Shown here: positions 19,509 to 27,958 of the stretch, piece by piece
How positions within the stretch are numbered: position 1 is the stretch's first letter
Layout: each line of letters begins with the position of its first letter
Assembly (NCBI RefSeq): GCF_022811665.1
Contig: NZ_CP094529.1
Location: 1,984,001-2,048,000, forward strand
Source of the DNA: Chryseobacterium oryzae
GTDB taxonomy: Bacteria; Bacteroidota; Bacteroidia; Flavobacteriales; Weeksellaceae
Direction: 5' to 3'
Length of the DNA: 64,000 nucleotides
The notes under the pieces: model-generated
Seen by the model: the letters and a program-made list of their open reading frames with translations, nothing else
Told to the model about the DNA's origin: nothing
Databases searched by the model: none
Translations under genes and position numbers: made by a program

Positions 19509-20417
19509 TTAGAAAACCATTTCAATAATTTCAAACCAAATAGCCGATGTTACAAACCCAGCAATAATGCTTACCCCAATAATAAGATTGGTGAGTTTGG
19601 TATTCAGCCTGAACTGTTCTGCTATAATACTAGAAGTAACCACCGTGGGCATTGCTGCTTCAAATACAGATATTTTTGCCACATTCCCTTTTATATTGAA
19701 CAAAAGAGCCAACGCCAATACAATTGCCGGAGCCAAAATGAGTTTATAAAGCATAGAAAAAGACATTTGAGGAATGAGTTTTTTCCAGCCATTAAATTTT
19801 AGTTGTAACCCTACAGAAAATAAGGCTAAAGGACTTACTGTTGCAGCAAGCTTATCGAAAAAAGGTTCTGCAGAAGAAAAATCTATAAATTGTGATAATC
19901 CGAGTGCAAAAACACATCCCAAAAGCGGCGGAAAAGTAATAAGTCTCTTTAAAATAAATTTTGCACTTACCTTACCCGATTTGCTGCCTCCTTTAACTGC
20001 AGCTATAATTCCTAATGTTGACAATGCCAAAAACATGGTCTGATCACAAATGATGGCAATACTTAAAAGACTTTCTCCATAAAATGCCGAAATAAGCGGA
20101 AAACCTATGAAAGATGTATTGCTGTATCCGCTTGCCAGTTCCAGCGTACTTCTTGATCTTCGCGAATATCCTTTATACTTGCTGTAAAACATCATTATAA
20201 AAAAACAGCATACCGCTACTAAGAGTGTGGAAAGTATAGGAAAAAGCATTTCTGCAGACCACTTAACTTTGGGTAAATATTTAAAAGAAACCGCAGGGAG
20301 AGCAATATAGAGAATCCAGGTGTTGATGCCTTTGTGGGCATCCGGATGAATAGACTTTGTTTGTTTAAAGATCATCCCTGCCAAAATACACACTGCAATT
20401 AAAACAAAATTCACCAT
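19509..20417 (-). CDS. AEC-family (auxin efflux carrier-like) transporter
   Basis: Inner-membrane carrier of 302 aa with about ten hydrophobic segments arranged as two five-helix halves, the AEC/Mem_trans plan. Visible landmarks are the N-terminal LIAVCILAGMIFKQTK, the ELASGYSNTSFIGFPLISAFYGE motif, which contains the conserved N-x-x-F-x-G-xP, and the C-terminal EAAMPTVVTSSIIAEQF. Bacterial members move organic acids or malonate-like substrates, but the substrate here cannot be read. A TAACTTTG -7-like box lies about 20 bases upstream of the ATG. No same-strand partner is adjacent. Confidence 0.88.
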   Translation of the reverse strand: MVNFVLIAVCILAGMIFKQTKSIHPDAHKGINTWILYIALPAVSFKYLPKVKWSAEMLFPILSTLLVAVCCFFIMMFYSKYKGYSRRSRSTLELASGYSNTSFIGFPLISAFYGESLLSIAIICDQTMFLALSTLGIIAAVKGGSKSGKVSAKFILKRLITFPPLLGCVFALGLSQFIDFSSAEPFFDKLAATVSPLALFSVGLQLKFNGWKKLIPQMSFSMLYKLILAPAIVLALALLFNIKGNVAKISVFEAAMPTVVTSSIIAEQFRLNTKLTNLIIGVSIIAGFVTSAIWFEIIEMVF

Positions 20418-20726
20418 GATTATAAAAAAATATCTGCAAAGTTACGCTTGATTTTAAAAACCTGACAGTTTTACGGGACTTTTTATTATAGAAATTAAAT
20501 TTTCATTAAATAGAAACATTTAATTTTTAAAATACTTTCGCGGAGAGAAGTTAATATTTATAATTTTAGCAGATATACCGACCAAATAGCAAAAATTAAC
20601 AATTTACATTTTAATAAATTTTTAAAAATAATTTTTAATTTAAGGAATTTAAAACTTAAAATTACCAAACATCAATGTCTATCTCATCAGAACATATTAT
20701 TTTAGTATCCATAAAATATAGAAATT
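20418..20726. other. Divergent intergenic region between the AEC transporter and the GNAT gene
   Basis: These 309 AT-rich bases hold a probable minus-strand -7 box (20437-20444) for the transporter. I see no gene, terminator or convincing plus-strand promoter in the remainder. Confidence 0.6.
20437..20444 (-). promoter_or_regulatory. Candidate -7 box of the AEC transporter gene
   Basis: Minus-strand TAACTTTG fits TAnnTTTG. A CTG (one base off TTG) lies 21 bases upstream. The predicted RNA would start about 14 bases before the ATG. Confidence 0.45.
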
Positions 20727-21044
20727 ATGAAAGCAGAATTTGAAAATATTCCACTTAAAAAAAATGAAACTTTAAAAAGATTTGAAATTGAAGTCAATGG
20801 GCATTTTGCATTTATTAATTATAAAGAGAACGGCACGCAGATTTCACTTATTCATACCGAAGCAGAACCCGAACTTTCCGGTACTGGAGCAGCGGCGGCT
20901 GTGGTAGAAAAAACACTTTATTATATTGAAGAAAGCGGAAAAAAACTTCTTCCTTTTTGTCCTTATGTTTTTGCATTCATCAAAAAAAATCCTGAATGGA
21001 AAAGAATTGTTGATGAGAAATTCAATGGATACGAAAATATTTAA
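20727..21044 (+). CDS. YjdJ-type GNAT N-acetyltransferase
   Basis: Short acetyl-CoA-dependent acetyltransferase of 105 aa. It has the compact YjdJ-type layout: N-terminal beta strands (GHFAFINYKENGTQISLIHTE), the acetyl-CoA-binding turn ELSGTGAAAAVVEKTLYYIE, and the C-terminal KLLPFCPYVFAFIKKNPEW, which is strongly conserved in this group. Substrate unknown. It appears to be the first of a plus-strand set with the pirin gene (44 bases downstream) and the FMN reductase gene. Confidence 0.88.
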   Translation: MKAEFENIPLKKNETLKRFEIEVNGHFAFINYKENGTQISLIHTEAEPELSGTGAAAAVVEKTLYYIEESGKKLLPFCPYVFAFIKKNPEWKRIVDEKFNGYENI

Positions 21045-21088
21045 AAGATTCAATCATAATTAAAAAACAAATAAAAAGTAACTGAGAT

Positions 21089-21991
21089 ATGATGTCAAAT
21101 ATTGGTTTAATCGTTGAAGAAAGAGCTGCAGATATAGGTAATTTTTTAGTCGGAAGACTTTTACCTTTTCGGGAAAAAAGATCTGTAGGTCCTTTCATTT
21201 TTATCGATCACATGGGACCAACCTGTCTAAAAGAATATCAGAATTTTGATGTTCCTCCACATCCGCATATTGGGCTTTCTACCCTAACTTATCTTCTGGA
21301 AGGATCTATTTTTCATCGTGACAGCATTGGGTCGGCAACAGAAATAAAACCGGGAGCCGTTAATTGGATGACTGCAGGAAAAGGGGTGGTACATTCTGAA
21401 AGAACTCCCGAATATTTAAGAAATTCACCACAATTTCTTCATGGTTTCCAGATTTGGGTGGCTTTACCGAAAGCATTAGAGCAAAGCGAGCCATCATTTT
21501 TCCACATAGAAGCAGAAGAAATTCCTTCGTGGAAGGATGGAGATACTGAATATAAACTTATTGCCGGAGAAGCTTTTGGCAAAAAATCTGCTGTTCCCAC
21601 TCACAGTCCGCTTTATTTTGTCGAAATTAAAAGCAAAACGAAACAAAAACTGAATATTGGGCATCATATTTTTGGTGAAGTAGGAATGTATGTTTTAGAA
21701 GGTTCGGTAAATATTGAAGGAAATGATTATGGCACCAAACAACTTTTAATTGCAAAAAACGCTTCTCTCTGCGAGTTTGAAATCAACGAAAATACTACGA
21801 TATATCTTTTTGGTGGTGAACCATTTCCTGAAGAAAGACATATTTTCTGGAATTTCGTGCATTCAGACAAAGAAAAAATTGAGGAAGCAAAGATTAACTG
21901 GCACGATCAAAACCATGAGGCATTTCCTCTTATCCCGGGAGATGATCAGGAATACGTTCCGCTTCCTAAAGCTATTCTGAATAGAAAATAG
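21089..21991 (+). CDS. Pirin family protein
   Basis: Bicupin iron protein of 300 aa. The N-terminal cupin carries the metal-ligand motifs PHPHIGLSTLTYLLEG (His pair near residue 60) and KGVVHSERTPE; the C-terminal pirin domain begins near residue 175 (HSPLYFVEIKSKTKQKLN) and contains YVLEGSVNIEGN and LFGGEPFPEERHIFWNFVHS. Bacterial pirins include quercetinase-like dioxygenases and redox sensors, so the exact role is open. Two ATG codons start the frame. The FMN reductase gene follows after 31 bases, suggesting one redox-related operon. Confidence 0.93.
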   Translation: MMSNIGLIVEERAADIGNFLVGRLLPFREKRSVGPFIFIDHMGPTCLKEYQNFDVPPHPHIGLSTLTYLLEGSIFHRDSIGSATEIKPGAVNWMTAGKGVVHSERTPEYLRNSPQFLHGFQIWVALPKALEQSEPSFFHIEAEEIPSWKDGDTEYKLIAGEAFGKKSAVPTHSPLYFVEIKSKTKQKLNIGHHIFGEVGMYVLEGSVNIEGNDYGTKQLLIAKNASLCEFEINENTTIYLFGGEPFPEERHIFWNFVHSDKEKIEEAKINWHDQNHEAFPLIPGDDQEYVPLPKAILNRK

Positions 21992-22022
21992 TTCTCTACA
22001 GTTTTATTTAAAACCCATCAAA

Positions 22023-22547
22023 ATGAAAATATTAGCATTCGCAGGAAGTACTTCTTCCACATCCATCAACAGAGAACTCGTAAAGTTTGTTTTAAAAAGT
22101 TTTCAGGAAAACGAAATCAATTTAATTGATCTTAATGATTATTCTATGCCTGTTTTCTCTGTAGATCTTGAAAAGAAAGGATTTCCAGAAGAAGCCCATC
22201 AATTCTTACAACAGATTGAAGATTGCGATGTCATTATCTGCTCTTTGGCAGAACACAACCGTTCTTACGCTGCGGCGTTCAAGAATATTTTCGATTGGGC
22301 ATCGAGAATCAATGTAAAAGTTTTTCAGGATAAACCAATGTTTCTAATGAGCACTTCTCCCGGAGGTTATGGGGGCGGAAATGTGATGAACGAAGCAAAG
22401 AAGTTTTTTCCAAACTTTGGAGCAGATATTAAAGAAACCTATTCACTTCCAAAATTTTACGAAAATTTCGATTTGGAAAGTGGTGTTATTAATCCAGAAA
22501 TGCTGCAAGAACTCAATGACAAGATAAAACTTTTCAAAACACGATAA
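22023..22547 (+). CDS. NADPH-dependent FMN reductase
   Basis: Flavodoxin-like reductase of 174 aa. The phosphate-binding loop for FMN is at the N-terminus (AFAGSTSSTSINRELV), followed by IICSLAEHNRSYAAAFKNIFDW, a variant of the SIPEYNxSxPGxLKNxIDW motif of this family, and MSTSPGGYGGGNVM, which binds the flavin edge. It reduces FMN or quinone-like acceptors; the natural acceptor is unknown. It is the last gene of the GNAT-pirin-reductase series and ends at a strong shared terminator with hemL. Confidence 0.92.
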   Translation: MKILAFAGSTSSTSINRELVKFVLKSFQENEINLIDLNDYSMPVFSVDLEKKGFPEEAHQFLQQIEDCDVIICSLAEHNRSYAAAFKNIFDWASRINVKVFQDKPMFLMSTSPGGYGGGNVMNEAKKFFPNFGADIKETYSLPKFYENFDLESGVINPEMLQELNDKIKLFKTR

Positions 22548-22548
22548 A

Positions 22549-22580
22549 AAAAGGGATGAAATTAATTTTCATCCCTTTTT
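22549..22580 (+). terminator. Bidirectional terminator between the FMN reductase gene and hemL
   Basis: 13-bp stem AAAAGGGATGAAA / TTTCATCCCTTTT with a 5-base loop and T-run. It is also preceded by an A-run for the opposite strand. Confidence 0.95.
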
Positions 22581-22582
22581 AT

Positions 22583-23863
22583 TTAATTTTCAAATTTCCT
22601 TACCGCTTCTAAGGTTTTGTTGATTTCTTCATCCTGAATAGCATCGCTTATAAAATACGTTTCATAGCCACTTGGCGGAAGATAAACGCCGTTATTCAGC
22701 ATGTGATGAAAGAATCTGTTGAATTGTGCATGGTTCGCTTTTTGAGCATCATCAAAATTGGAAACTCCTTCAGTATCGAAGAAAACCGACATCATAGAAC
22801 CTTTTCTGTTGATTTTATGAGCAATTCCTTTTTCATTTAAAATTTTTGCAATTTCAGTATCTAAGACTTCTGTTGTTTTTGCAAGTCTGTCGAAAAATTC
22901 AGAATCATTTTTAATGATCTGTAAAGTTTTCAAACCGGCTCTCATTGCCAAAGGATTTCCACTTAAAGTTCCCGCCTGATAAACAGCACCTTTAGGAGCC
23001 AAGCAATCCATAATTTCGTTTCTTGCGGCAAAAGCACCAACAGGAAGTCCACCACCAATAACTTTTCCGTAAGTAACCAAATCTGCTTTTACATTAAAAA
23101 GCTCCTGAGCTCCGCCAAAAGCAAGTCTAAAGCCAGTCATAACTTCATCAAAAATCAGTAATGCTCCATTTTCATCACATAGTTTTCTCAATTTTTGAAG
23201 AAAATCATTTTCTGGCAGTACGCATCCCATATTCCCTGCAACAGGTTCAATGATGATCGCAGCAATTTCCTCAGGGTTTTCTTTAAACAGAGCTTCAACC
23301 TGATCTATATCATTGTATCTCGCTAAAAGAGTATCTTTGGCAGTACCTTGTGTTACCCCTGGAGAATTGGGATTTCCAAAAGTTACCGCACCGCTTCCGG
23401 CTTTAATAAGAAAAGAATCTGAATGACCGTGATAGCAACCTTCAAATTTGATAATCTTATCGCGTCCCGTAAAACCTCTTGCCAATCTCACCGCACTCAT
23501 ACATGCTTCCGTACCAGAAGATACCATTCTTATCTGATCGATATTCGGAACATTTTCGGTAATAAATTTTGCGATTTCTGTTTCCAATTCGGTAGGAGCA
23601 CCAAAGGAAAACCCTTTTTCTGCCTGAATTTTCAGTTCTTCTAAAACTTCAGGATGCGTATGCCCCAAAATTGCAGGTCCCCACGAATTGATATAATCTA
23701 TGTAAATATTTTCGTCTGCATCGGTAAGATAAGCACCTTTAGCAGATTTCATAAAGACAGGAACTCCTCTCACAGATTTGAACGCACGAACAGGAGAATT
23801 TACTCCCCCCGGAATATATTGGTTAGCTTCGTTGAATAAAGCTGAACTTCTCTGGTATTTCAT
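22583..23863 (-). CDS. hemL: Glutamate-1-semialdehyde 2,1-aminomutase
   Basis: PLP enzyme that converts glutamate 1-semialdehyde to 5-aminolevulinate, the haem precursor in the C5 pathway. The 426-aa product starts [26 protein letters not shown], the usual GSA-AM start, and shows the PLP-phosphate site [38 protein letters not shown] and the Schiff-base lysine in [15 protein letters not shown] near residue 266. Length is standard. It is flanked by a terminator at its 3' end and sits alone on the minus strand, with the glucosaminidase gene 59 bases further upstream. Confidence 0.97.
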   Translation of the reverse strand: MKYQRSSALFNEANQYIPGGVNSPVRAFKSVRGVPVFMKSAKGAYLTDADENIYIDYINSWGPAILGHTHPEVLEELKIQAEKGFSFGAPTELETEIAKFITENVPNIDQIRMVSSGTEACMSAVRLARGFTGRDKIIKFEGCYHGHSDSFLIKAGSGAVTFGNPNSPGVTQGTAKDTLLARYNDIDQVEALFKENPEEIAAIIIEPVAGNMGCVLPENDFLQKLRKLCDENGALLIFDEVMTGFRLAFGGAQELFNVKADLVTYGKVIGGGLPVGAFAARNEIMDCLAPKGAVYQAGTLSGNPLAMRAGLKTLQIIKNDSEFFDRLAKTTEVLDTEIAKILNEKGIAHKINRKGSMMSVFFDTEGVSNFDDAQKANHAQFNRFFHHMLNNGVYLPPSGYETYFISDAIQDEEINKTLEAVRKFEN

Positions 23864-23921
23864 ATTCAGTTGTTTAGAAGTCTAACAATCTCGTTGTAAG
23901 ATGTTAAACTTTCAGCAATAA

Positions 23922-24986
23922 TTAGTTTCTTGGTTTTTTATCAATTAAATAGATGACTTGTCCTGCCAAAGGCTTCTGTCCTTCATTCATTCTATTTTTA
24001 GCATACAGTTTATTAAGTTTAATCCCAAATTTCTGGGCAATATCGTACATATTTTCACCAAATTCTGCTTTGTAAGTAGGTGTATTACCTTCAGAATTTT
24101 TAGATTCAAGAAAGACTATGGCATTTTTTTTAAGTAAATCAGATTCAAGCTCATTCCACTTCATGATTTTACTTTCGCTGATTCTGAATTTATCTGCAAT
24201 AAATTTTACATTAGTATCTTCTGGTATTACTACATATCTTAAACCATCATTGGGATGGGTTTTAATTAAAATAGTATTGAGGGTTTCTTCTTTTTTAATT
24301 TTTTCTACCCTTTTCTTTTGTTCTGCATAAGAAGTCGCCTTATAAGGAACTTTCACAGTAACAGGTTCGGATATTTTCTTTATCTCTTTTACTTGTTTTG
24401 CGGGTTCTAATCTTGCCATGAAAGTTCTATCATCTTTCAAATCAGGATATTTTTTCAAAACCGCATACAGAACCTCCTTAGAATTAACATCATCGAATTC
24501 GTAAAGCTTATATTTTTCGATCTTTCCGATTAATATAGATGCATATCGTGGATTTGTAGCGTAGCCTGCTTTTTTAAGACCATGAGCCCATGCTTTGTAG
24601 TCTTTCATATCCAGCTCGAAAAGTTTTGTATAATATTTTCTTGTTGCCAGAAAAACTGAGTGATCTTCGTAGGATTGTTTCGGATCATCATACACTCTGA
24701 AACACTCATTGGGAGCATCATCGGTATGCTTCATGGTTTTACCAACCCAATCTTCTTTACATTTTATTCCGAAGTGATTTTTGCCTTCCTGTGCAAGTCT
24801 GCTCTGCCCACCTCCTGTTTCCAAAAGTCCTTGTGCAAGGGTTATAGAAGCCGGAATTTTATATTTTTCCATTTCTTCCACAGCATACTGTGCAAATTTC
24901 TGAATGTACTGATCTTCTGTAGCCCAAGTTTGAGCTGAAAATTTTGATAAAACTAAAAGGCTTACCAATGAGAAAAGTCTTTTCAT
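23922..24986 (-). CDS. Exported glucosaminidase with C-terminal LysM
   Basis: Probable peptidoglycan hydrolase of 354 aa. A signal peptide ends near KFSAQ (residue 19). The FlgJ/LytD-type N-acetylglucosaminidase domain covers about residues 28-165, with the catalytic Glu in GLLETGGGQSRLA and the conserved NHFGIKC, YEDHSVFL and KAGYATNPRYA. After a basic linker come LysM-like repeats, one near residues 245-290 (VIPEDTNVKFIADKFRIS) and a clearer one at the end (AEFGENMYDIAQKFGIKLNK). It is likely active in the periplasm in wall remodelling. Single gene. Confidence 0.93.
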   Translation of the reverse strand: MKRLFSLVSLLVLSKFSAQTWATEDQYIQKFAQYAVEEMEKYKIPASITLAQGLLETGGGQSRLAQEGKNHFGIKCKEDWVGKTMKHTDDAPNECFRVYDDPKQSYEDHSVFLATRKYYTKLFELDMKDYKAWAHGLKKAGYATNPRYASILIGKIEKYKLYEFDDVNSKEVLYAVLKKYPDLKDDRTFMARLEPAKQVKEIKKISEPVTVKVPYKATSYAEQKKRVEKIKKEETLNTILIKTHPNDGLRYVVIPEDTNVKFIADKFRISESKIMKWNELESDLLKKNAIVFLESKNSEGNTPTYKAEFGENMYDIAQKFGIKLNKLYAKNRMNEGQKPLAGQVIYLIDKKPRN

Positions 24987-25101
24987 TTTTCTATTTTTTT
25001 GATGAGATAAAAACCATATAAAAGTTTGAAAACTTAGATTACAATAGAATCACTTAACTATTGATTTCAAACAAATTACACAGCAAAATTTCATTATAAA
25101 A

Positions 25102-26004
25102 TTATACAATTACAGTTTTGTTTTGTTTTTCCAAAAGCATATTGGCTCCCTCAATTCCCTGCAGACCTCCTGTATGAAAACATAAAATCTTGCTTCCTTC
25201 AGGAAAATAGCCTTCATTAATCATCTCAAAAACATTCTGCATCATTTTTCCTGTATAAACCGGATCTAAAGGAATATTGTATTTCGCTTTAAAATCGTTA
25301 ATAAAACGCACATTTTCTTCATTCAACTTACCGTAACCACCTAAAGATGCGTCTATTAAATGATAATTATTTTTTGTGGTAAGTTCAGAAATTCTATTCT
25401 CAAGAGAGTCATCTTGCACGACCTTAAAACCGATCACTTTCTGCCCATACTCACAAAATTCCGCAATTCCGGCTACTGTTCCCCCCGTTCCAACTGCTGT
25501 GCAAAGATAATCAAAATCTTTTGTATGCTCATTCAGCATCATTTTAACACCTTTTACAGCACTATGGTTTGTTCCTCCTTCGGGAATAATCAATGCTTCA
25601 GGAAATTCCTGCTGCAAAAAAAAGGTAAGCTGATCTTTATGCCGGTAATCTTCACGGGTAACAAATTTCAGATTCATCTCGTTTCTTTTCGCAGAAAGCA
25701 AAGTAGGATTATGAATCCATTTTTGCTCCAGCTCCTCTCCTCTTATAATACCTAAAGTTTTTACGCCATATAAGTTCCCAAAAGCTGCAACCGCAGAAAT
25801 ATGGTTAGAAAAAGCTCCTCCAAATGTTATAATAAGTGAGTTTTGGGGTCGATGTTCCAAATACTGGTTAACATTCCAAAAAAGCTTCCAAAACTTATTG
25901 CCAGAAATATAAGGATGAATAAGATCCTCTCTTTTCATAAAAAGTTTTACGTTTTTTTCTGTAGGAATCTCTACGATTGGAATATGAATATTTGGAATTT
26001 TCAT
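25102..26004 (-). CDS. PLP-dependent ACC deaminase / D-cysteine desulfhydrase family protein
   Basis: Fold-type II PLP enzyme of 300 aa. The PLP lysine lies in YISGNKFWKLFW near residue 37, followed by TFGGAFSNHISAVAAFG (the SNH motif with the catalytic Ser) and the phosphate-binding glycines in TAVGTGGTVAGIAE. The family includes 1-aminocyclopropane-1-carboxylate deaminase and D-cysteine desulfhydrase; in gut and soil Bacteroidota most members probably act on D-cysteine or related D-amino acids. I cannot tell which from motifs. It lies between two other minus-strand genes without a clear terminator. Confidence 0.9.
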   Translation of the reverse strand: MKIPNIHIPIVEIPTEKNVKLFMKREDLIHPYISGNKFWKLFWNVNQYLEHRPQNSLIITFGGAFSNHISAVAAFGNLYGVKTLGIIRGEELEQKWIHNPTLLSAKRNEMNLKFVTREDYRHKDQLTFFLQQEFPEALIIPEGGTNHSAVKGVKMMLNEHTKDFDYLCTAVGTGGTVAGIAEFCEYGQKVIGFKVVQDDSLENRISELTTKNNYHLIDASLGGYGKLNEENVRFINDFKAKYNIPLDPVYTGKMMQNVFEMINEGYFPEGSKILCFHTGGLQGIEGANMLLEKQNKTVIV

Positions 26005-26082
26005 TACTACAAATTTCTTTATTTTATTTGAATTGAATGAATATCTGAACGTTAAACAAAACTTAAAATCATTTTAACCTTG

Positions 26083-26415
26083 TTAAATCCTTCTGAATTT
26101 CCAAAAAGACCATAACTTCCTGTTCTTTAAATAATTAATATCGTGTTCCATAGCATATGCTTCTCTTTCAAACGAAATAGATTTATATGCCTGATATTCA
26201 TTTTTCAATTTAAAATAATGATAATAATATTCTACAACATACCACACGTAAAAGAACACAATAAGCAGCTCAAGCTGTTGCCTTAAATGAATTTTCTCGT
26301 GGTTAATAAGAACTTTATTCCTTTTATCTTCGGGTTTTCTAATTAAAATAAAAGGATAAAGGGTAATGCCGTTTATTTTTGTATTTTTGAGGAGGAATTG
26401 GCACACAATTATCAT
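26083..26415 (-). CDS. Small membrane protein with HExxH motif, function unknown
   Basis: A 110-aa protein with one strongly hydrophobic helix (LLIVFFYVWYVVEYYY, about residues 50-65). Directly before the helix is NHEKIHLRQQLE, an HExxH zinc-type motif, and after it FEREAYAMEHD, which gives the third-ligand pattern ExxA of gluzincin-like minimal proteases (compare M56/M48 membrane peptidases). Whether it is an enzyme is unproven. A minus-strand promoter (TTG 26453-26451, 22 bases, TATATTTG 26428-26421) would place the RNA start almost on the ATG, so the message may be leaderless. It is divergent from the Cys-rich small gene at 26447. Confidence 0.75.
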   Translation of the reverse strand: MIIVCQFLLKNTKINGITLYPFILIRKPEDKRNKVLINHEKIHLRQQLELLIVFFYVWYVVEYYYHYFKLKNEYQAYKSISFEREAYAMEHDINYLKNRKLWSFWKFRRI

Positions 26416-26446
26416 AATAACAAATATAAAAGTTTTGATTTAACTT

Positions 26447-26623
26447 ATGGCAAATTTTGACATCAAAGAGCATGAAGACTTTTACTATAATGAACAGGGA
26501 TATAAAGTTTTCACAGAAAAGTTTCATTTAAAAAGAGGTTATTGCTGTAAGAACGGCTGCAAACACTGCCCTTACGGTTACGACAAAAAAACCGATACAT
26601 TTACAAAAAACATTAAAAAATAG
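26447..26623 (+). CDS. Small Cys-rich DUF5522-type protein
   Basis: A 58-aa ORF beginning MANFDIKEHEDFYYN, with the cluster GYCCKNGCKHCPYGY near residues 31-45: four cysteines and one histidine in 12 residues, likely binding a metal. This motif is the signature of the small DUF5522 proteins found in Bacteroidota and some other bacteria, whose function is unknown to me. It ends five bases before the DUF4136 lipoprotein start, so the two are probably co-transcribed. Confidence 0.8.
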   Translation: MANFDIKEHEDFYYNEQGYKVFTEKFHLKRGYCCKNGCKHCPYGYDKKTDTFTKNIKK

Positions 26624-26628
26624 ATACA

Positions 26629-27156
26629 ATGAAAAAATATATTTTTATTTTGCTTGCAGCAAGTTTAGGATTAAGTTCTTGCAGCCCTTTCAGAGTACAA
26701 TCCGATTATGCACAAACTGCTAACTTCTCTACTTATAAAACTTACAAACTAAGAATTGATGATCTGAAACTGAATGACATCGATAAAGACAGAGTTTTGA
26801 ATGAGTTATCCAAACGGCTCCAGATGAAAGGTCTATCATCATCAAATACTCCAGATTTAATCATCAATGTAAAAGCAAATCATAAAAAGATTACCGACAT
26901 CAACACATCCAATCCTGGCGGAATGTGGGGATGGGGAGGCGGATTCGGCTGGGGAATCGGCATGAACCGTACTTGGACAAGCAATTATAACGAAGGTGCC
27001 ATTATTGTAGATATGATTGATGCACAGAGCCAGAAACTTGTTTGGCAAGGTATAGGAAGCGGTATTTCTGTAGACAGACCTGCTGCAAAACAAAAACAAA
27101 TTCCTCAGATTATGTCTGAAATCATGGCAAATTATCCTCCGGGAATGAAAAAATAG
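26629..27156 (+). CDS. DUF4136 domain lipoprotein
   Basis: A 175-aa lipoprotein: signal peptide with lipobox LSSC (Cys about residue 18), then the DUF4136 landmarks VQSDYAQTANFSTYKTYKL, IDKDRVLNELSKRLQMKG, PDLIINVKA and EGAIIVDMIDAQSQKLVWQG. A Gly/Trp-rich loop (GGMWGWGGGFGWGIG) interrupts the domain around residue 103. These lipoproteins are widespread in Bacteroidota; role unknown, probably in the outer-membrane periplasmic face. It is second in a pair with the Cys-rich small protein and is followed by a terminator. Confidence 0.9.
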   Translation: MKKYIFILLAASLGLSSCSPFRVQSDYAQTANFSTYKTYKLRIDDLKLNDIDKDRVLNELSKRLQMKGLSSSNTPDLIINVKANHKKITDINTSNPGGMWGWGGGFGWGIGMNRTWTSNYNEGAIIVDMIDAQSQKLVWQGIGSGISVDRPAAKQKQIPQIMSEIMANYPPGMKK

Positions 27157-27180
27157 TATAAAAATTATCATTATATTTGG

Positions 27181-27211
27181 AAGCCGTTACGAGTATGTTT
27201 CGGCTTTTTAT
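27181..27211 (+). terminator. Terminator after the DUF4136 gene
   Basis: 6-bp stem AAGCCG / CGGCTT followed by TTTTTATTTTAT; moderate strength. Confidence 0.6.
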
Positions 27212-27329
27212 TTTATATTTAAAGACACTTCACTGCTTCATATATTAATGATTCGTGTGTTGGAAGAGCGTAGAATAATACTAAACATAAAATTGTCAGC
27301 GATTTAAGTAAAATATTTTAGTGGTTAAT

Positions 27330-27361
27330 TTGTTACTATTCAATTTTTTTAACTAAATTTG
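27330..27361 (+). promoter_or_regulatory. Promoter of the HU gene
   Basis: TTG (27330-27332), 21-base spacer, TAAATTTG (27354-27361): both boxes of the Bacteroidota consensus. The ATG follows 30 bases after the -7 box. Confidence 0.75.
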
Positions 27362-27391
27362 CACACCTAAAATTTAAAATTTACAAAGGAA

Positions 27392-27682
27392 ATGACAAAG
27401 GCAGAATTGGTAAACACCATCTCAAATAAATTGGGGACCGAAAAGAATGAAACACAGAAAGTTGTAGAAGCTTTTATGCAGGAGATAAGAACTTCTATGT
27501 ACAACGGAGATAATGTTTACTTAAGAGGATTTGGATCATTCATAGTGAAAACAAGAGCAGCTAAAACGGGAAGAAACATCTCTAAAAATACTGCAATAGA
27601 AATTCCTGCACACAATATTCCTGCTTTCAAACCATCAAAATCTTTTGTGGAGAAAGTTAAGACAAAAGTTGCAGTAAAATAA
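27392..27682 (+). CDS. HU-family DNA-binding protein
   Basis: Nucleoid protein of 96 aa that bends DNA. It has the standard HU layout: N-terminal helix-turn-helix dimer region (MTKAELVNTISNKLGT), YLRGFGSFIVKTRAAKTGRN leading into the DNA-minor-groove arm (ISKNTAIEIPAHNIPAFKPSK) with the conserved proline, and a terminal helix. A two-box promoter lies just upstream. The next gene, the 29-aa basic peptide, begins 37 bases downstream and may share the transcript. Confidence 0.96.
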   Translation: MTKAELVNTISNKLGTEKNETQKVVEAFMQEIRTSMYNGDNVYLRGFGSFIVKTRAAKTGRNISKNTAIEIPAHNIPAFKPSKSFVEKVKTKVAVK

Positions 27683-27719
27683 AAAATTAATATTAACGAT
27701 TTACTAAAAAATTAACATT

Positions 27720-27809
27720 ATGCCAAGCGGAAAGAAAAGAAAAAGACACAAGGTAGCAACCCACAAAAGAAAGAAAAGAAGAAGAGCAAACAGACATAAG
27801 AAAAAATAA
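27720..27809 (+). CDS. 29-residue Lys/Arg-rich peptide, probable ribosomal protein
   Basis: The ORF MPSGKKRKRHKVATHKRKK...HKKK is 29 aa long with about two thirds Lys, Arg or His and no acidic residue, the composition of tiny ribosomal proteins such as L36-, Thx- or S22-like peptides. I recall near-identical peptides conserved at this place (between HU and RNase G) across Bacteroidota. A Bacteroidota-specific ribosomal protein named bL38 was reported in the F. johnsoniae ribosome structure. This peptide is a candidate, but I cannot confirm the identity from memory. A terminator hairpin follows at 27836-27880. Confidence 0.8.
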   Translation: MPSGKKRKRHKVATHKRKKRRRANRHKKK

Positions 27810-27835
27810 TCTCACAAGAGGTTTTTAATATAATA

Positions 27836-27880
27836 ATATAGTTGGTGCGATTTATTTTTAATATCCACCGACTATATTTT
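27836..27880 (+). terminator. Terminator-like hairpin after the basic peptide gene
   Basis: 12-bp stem ATATAGTTGGTG / CACCGACTATAT (one G-T pair), 18-base loop, then TTTTG. Confidence 0.65.
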
Positions 27881-27958
27881 GTTATGTAAATAAGTTAAAA
27901 AAATTAAGAGCTAAAAAAAATCTTAATTTTATCAATCTTTTTATCTTTAATTTTAACA

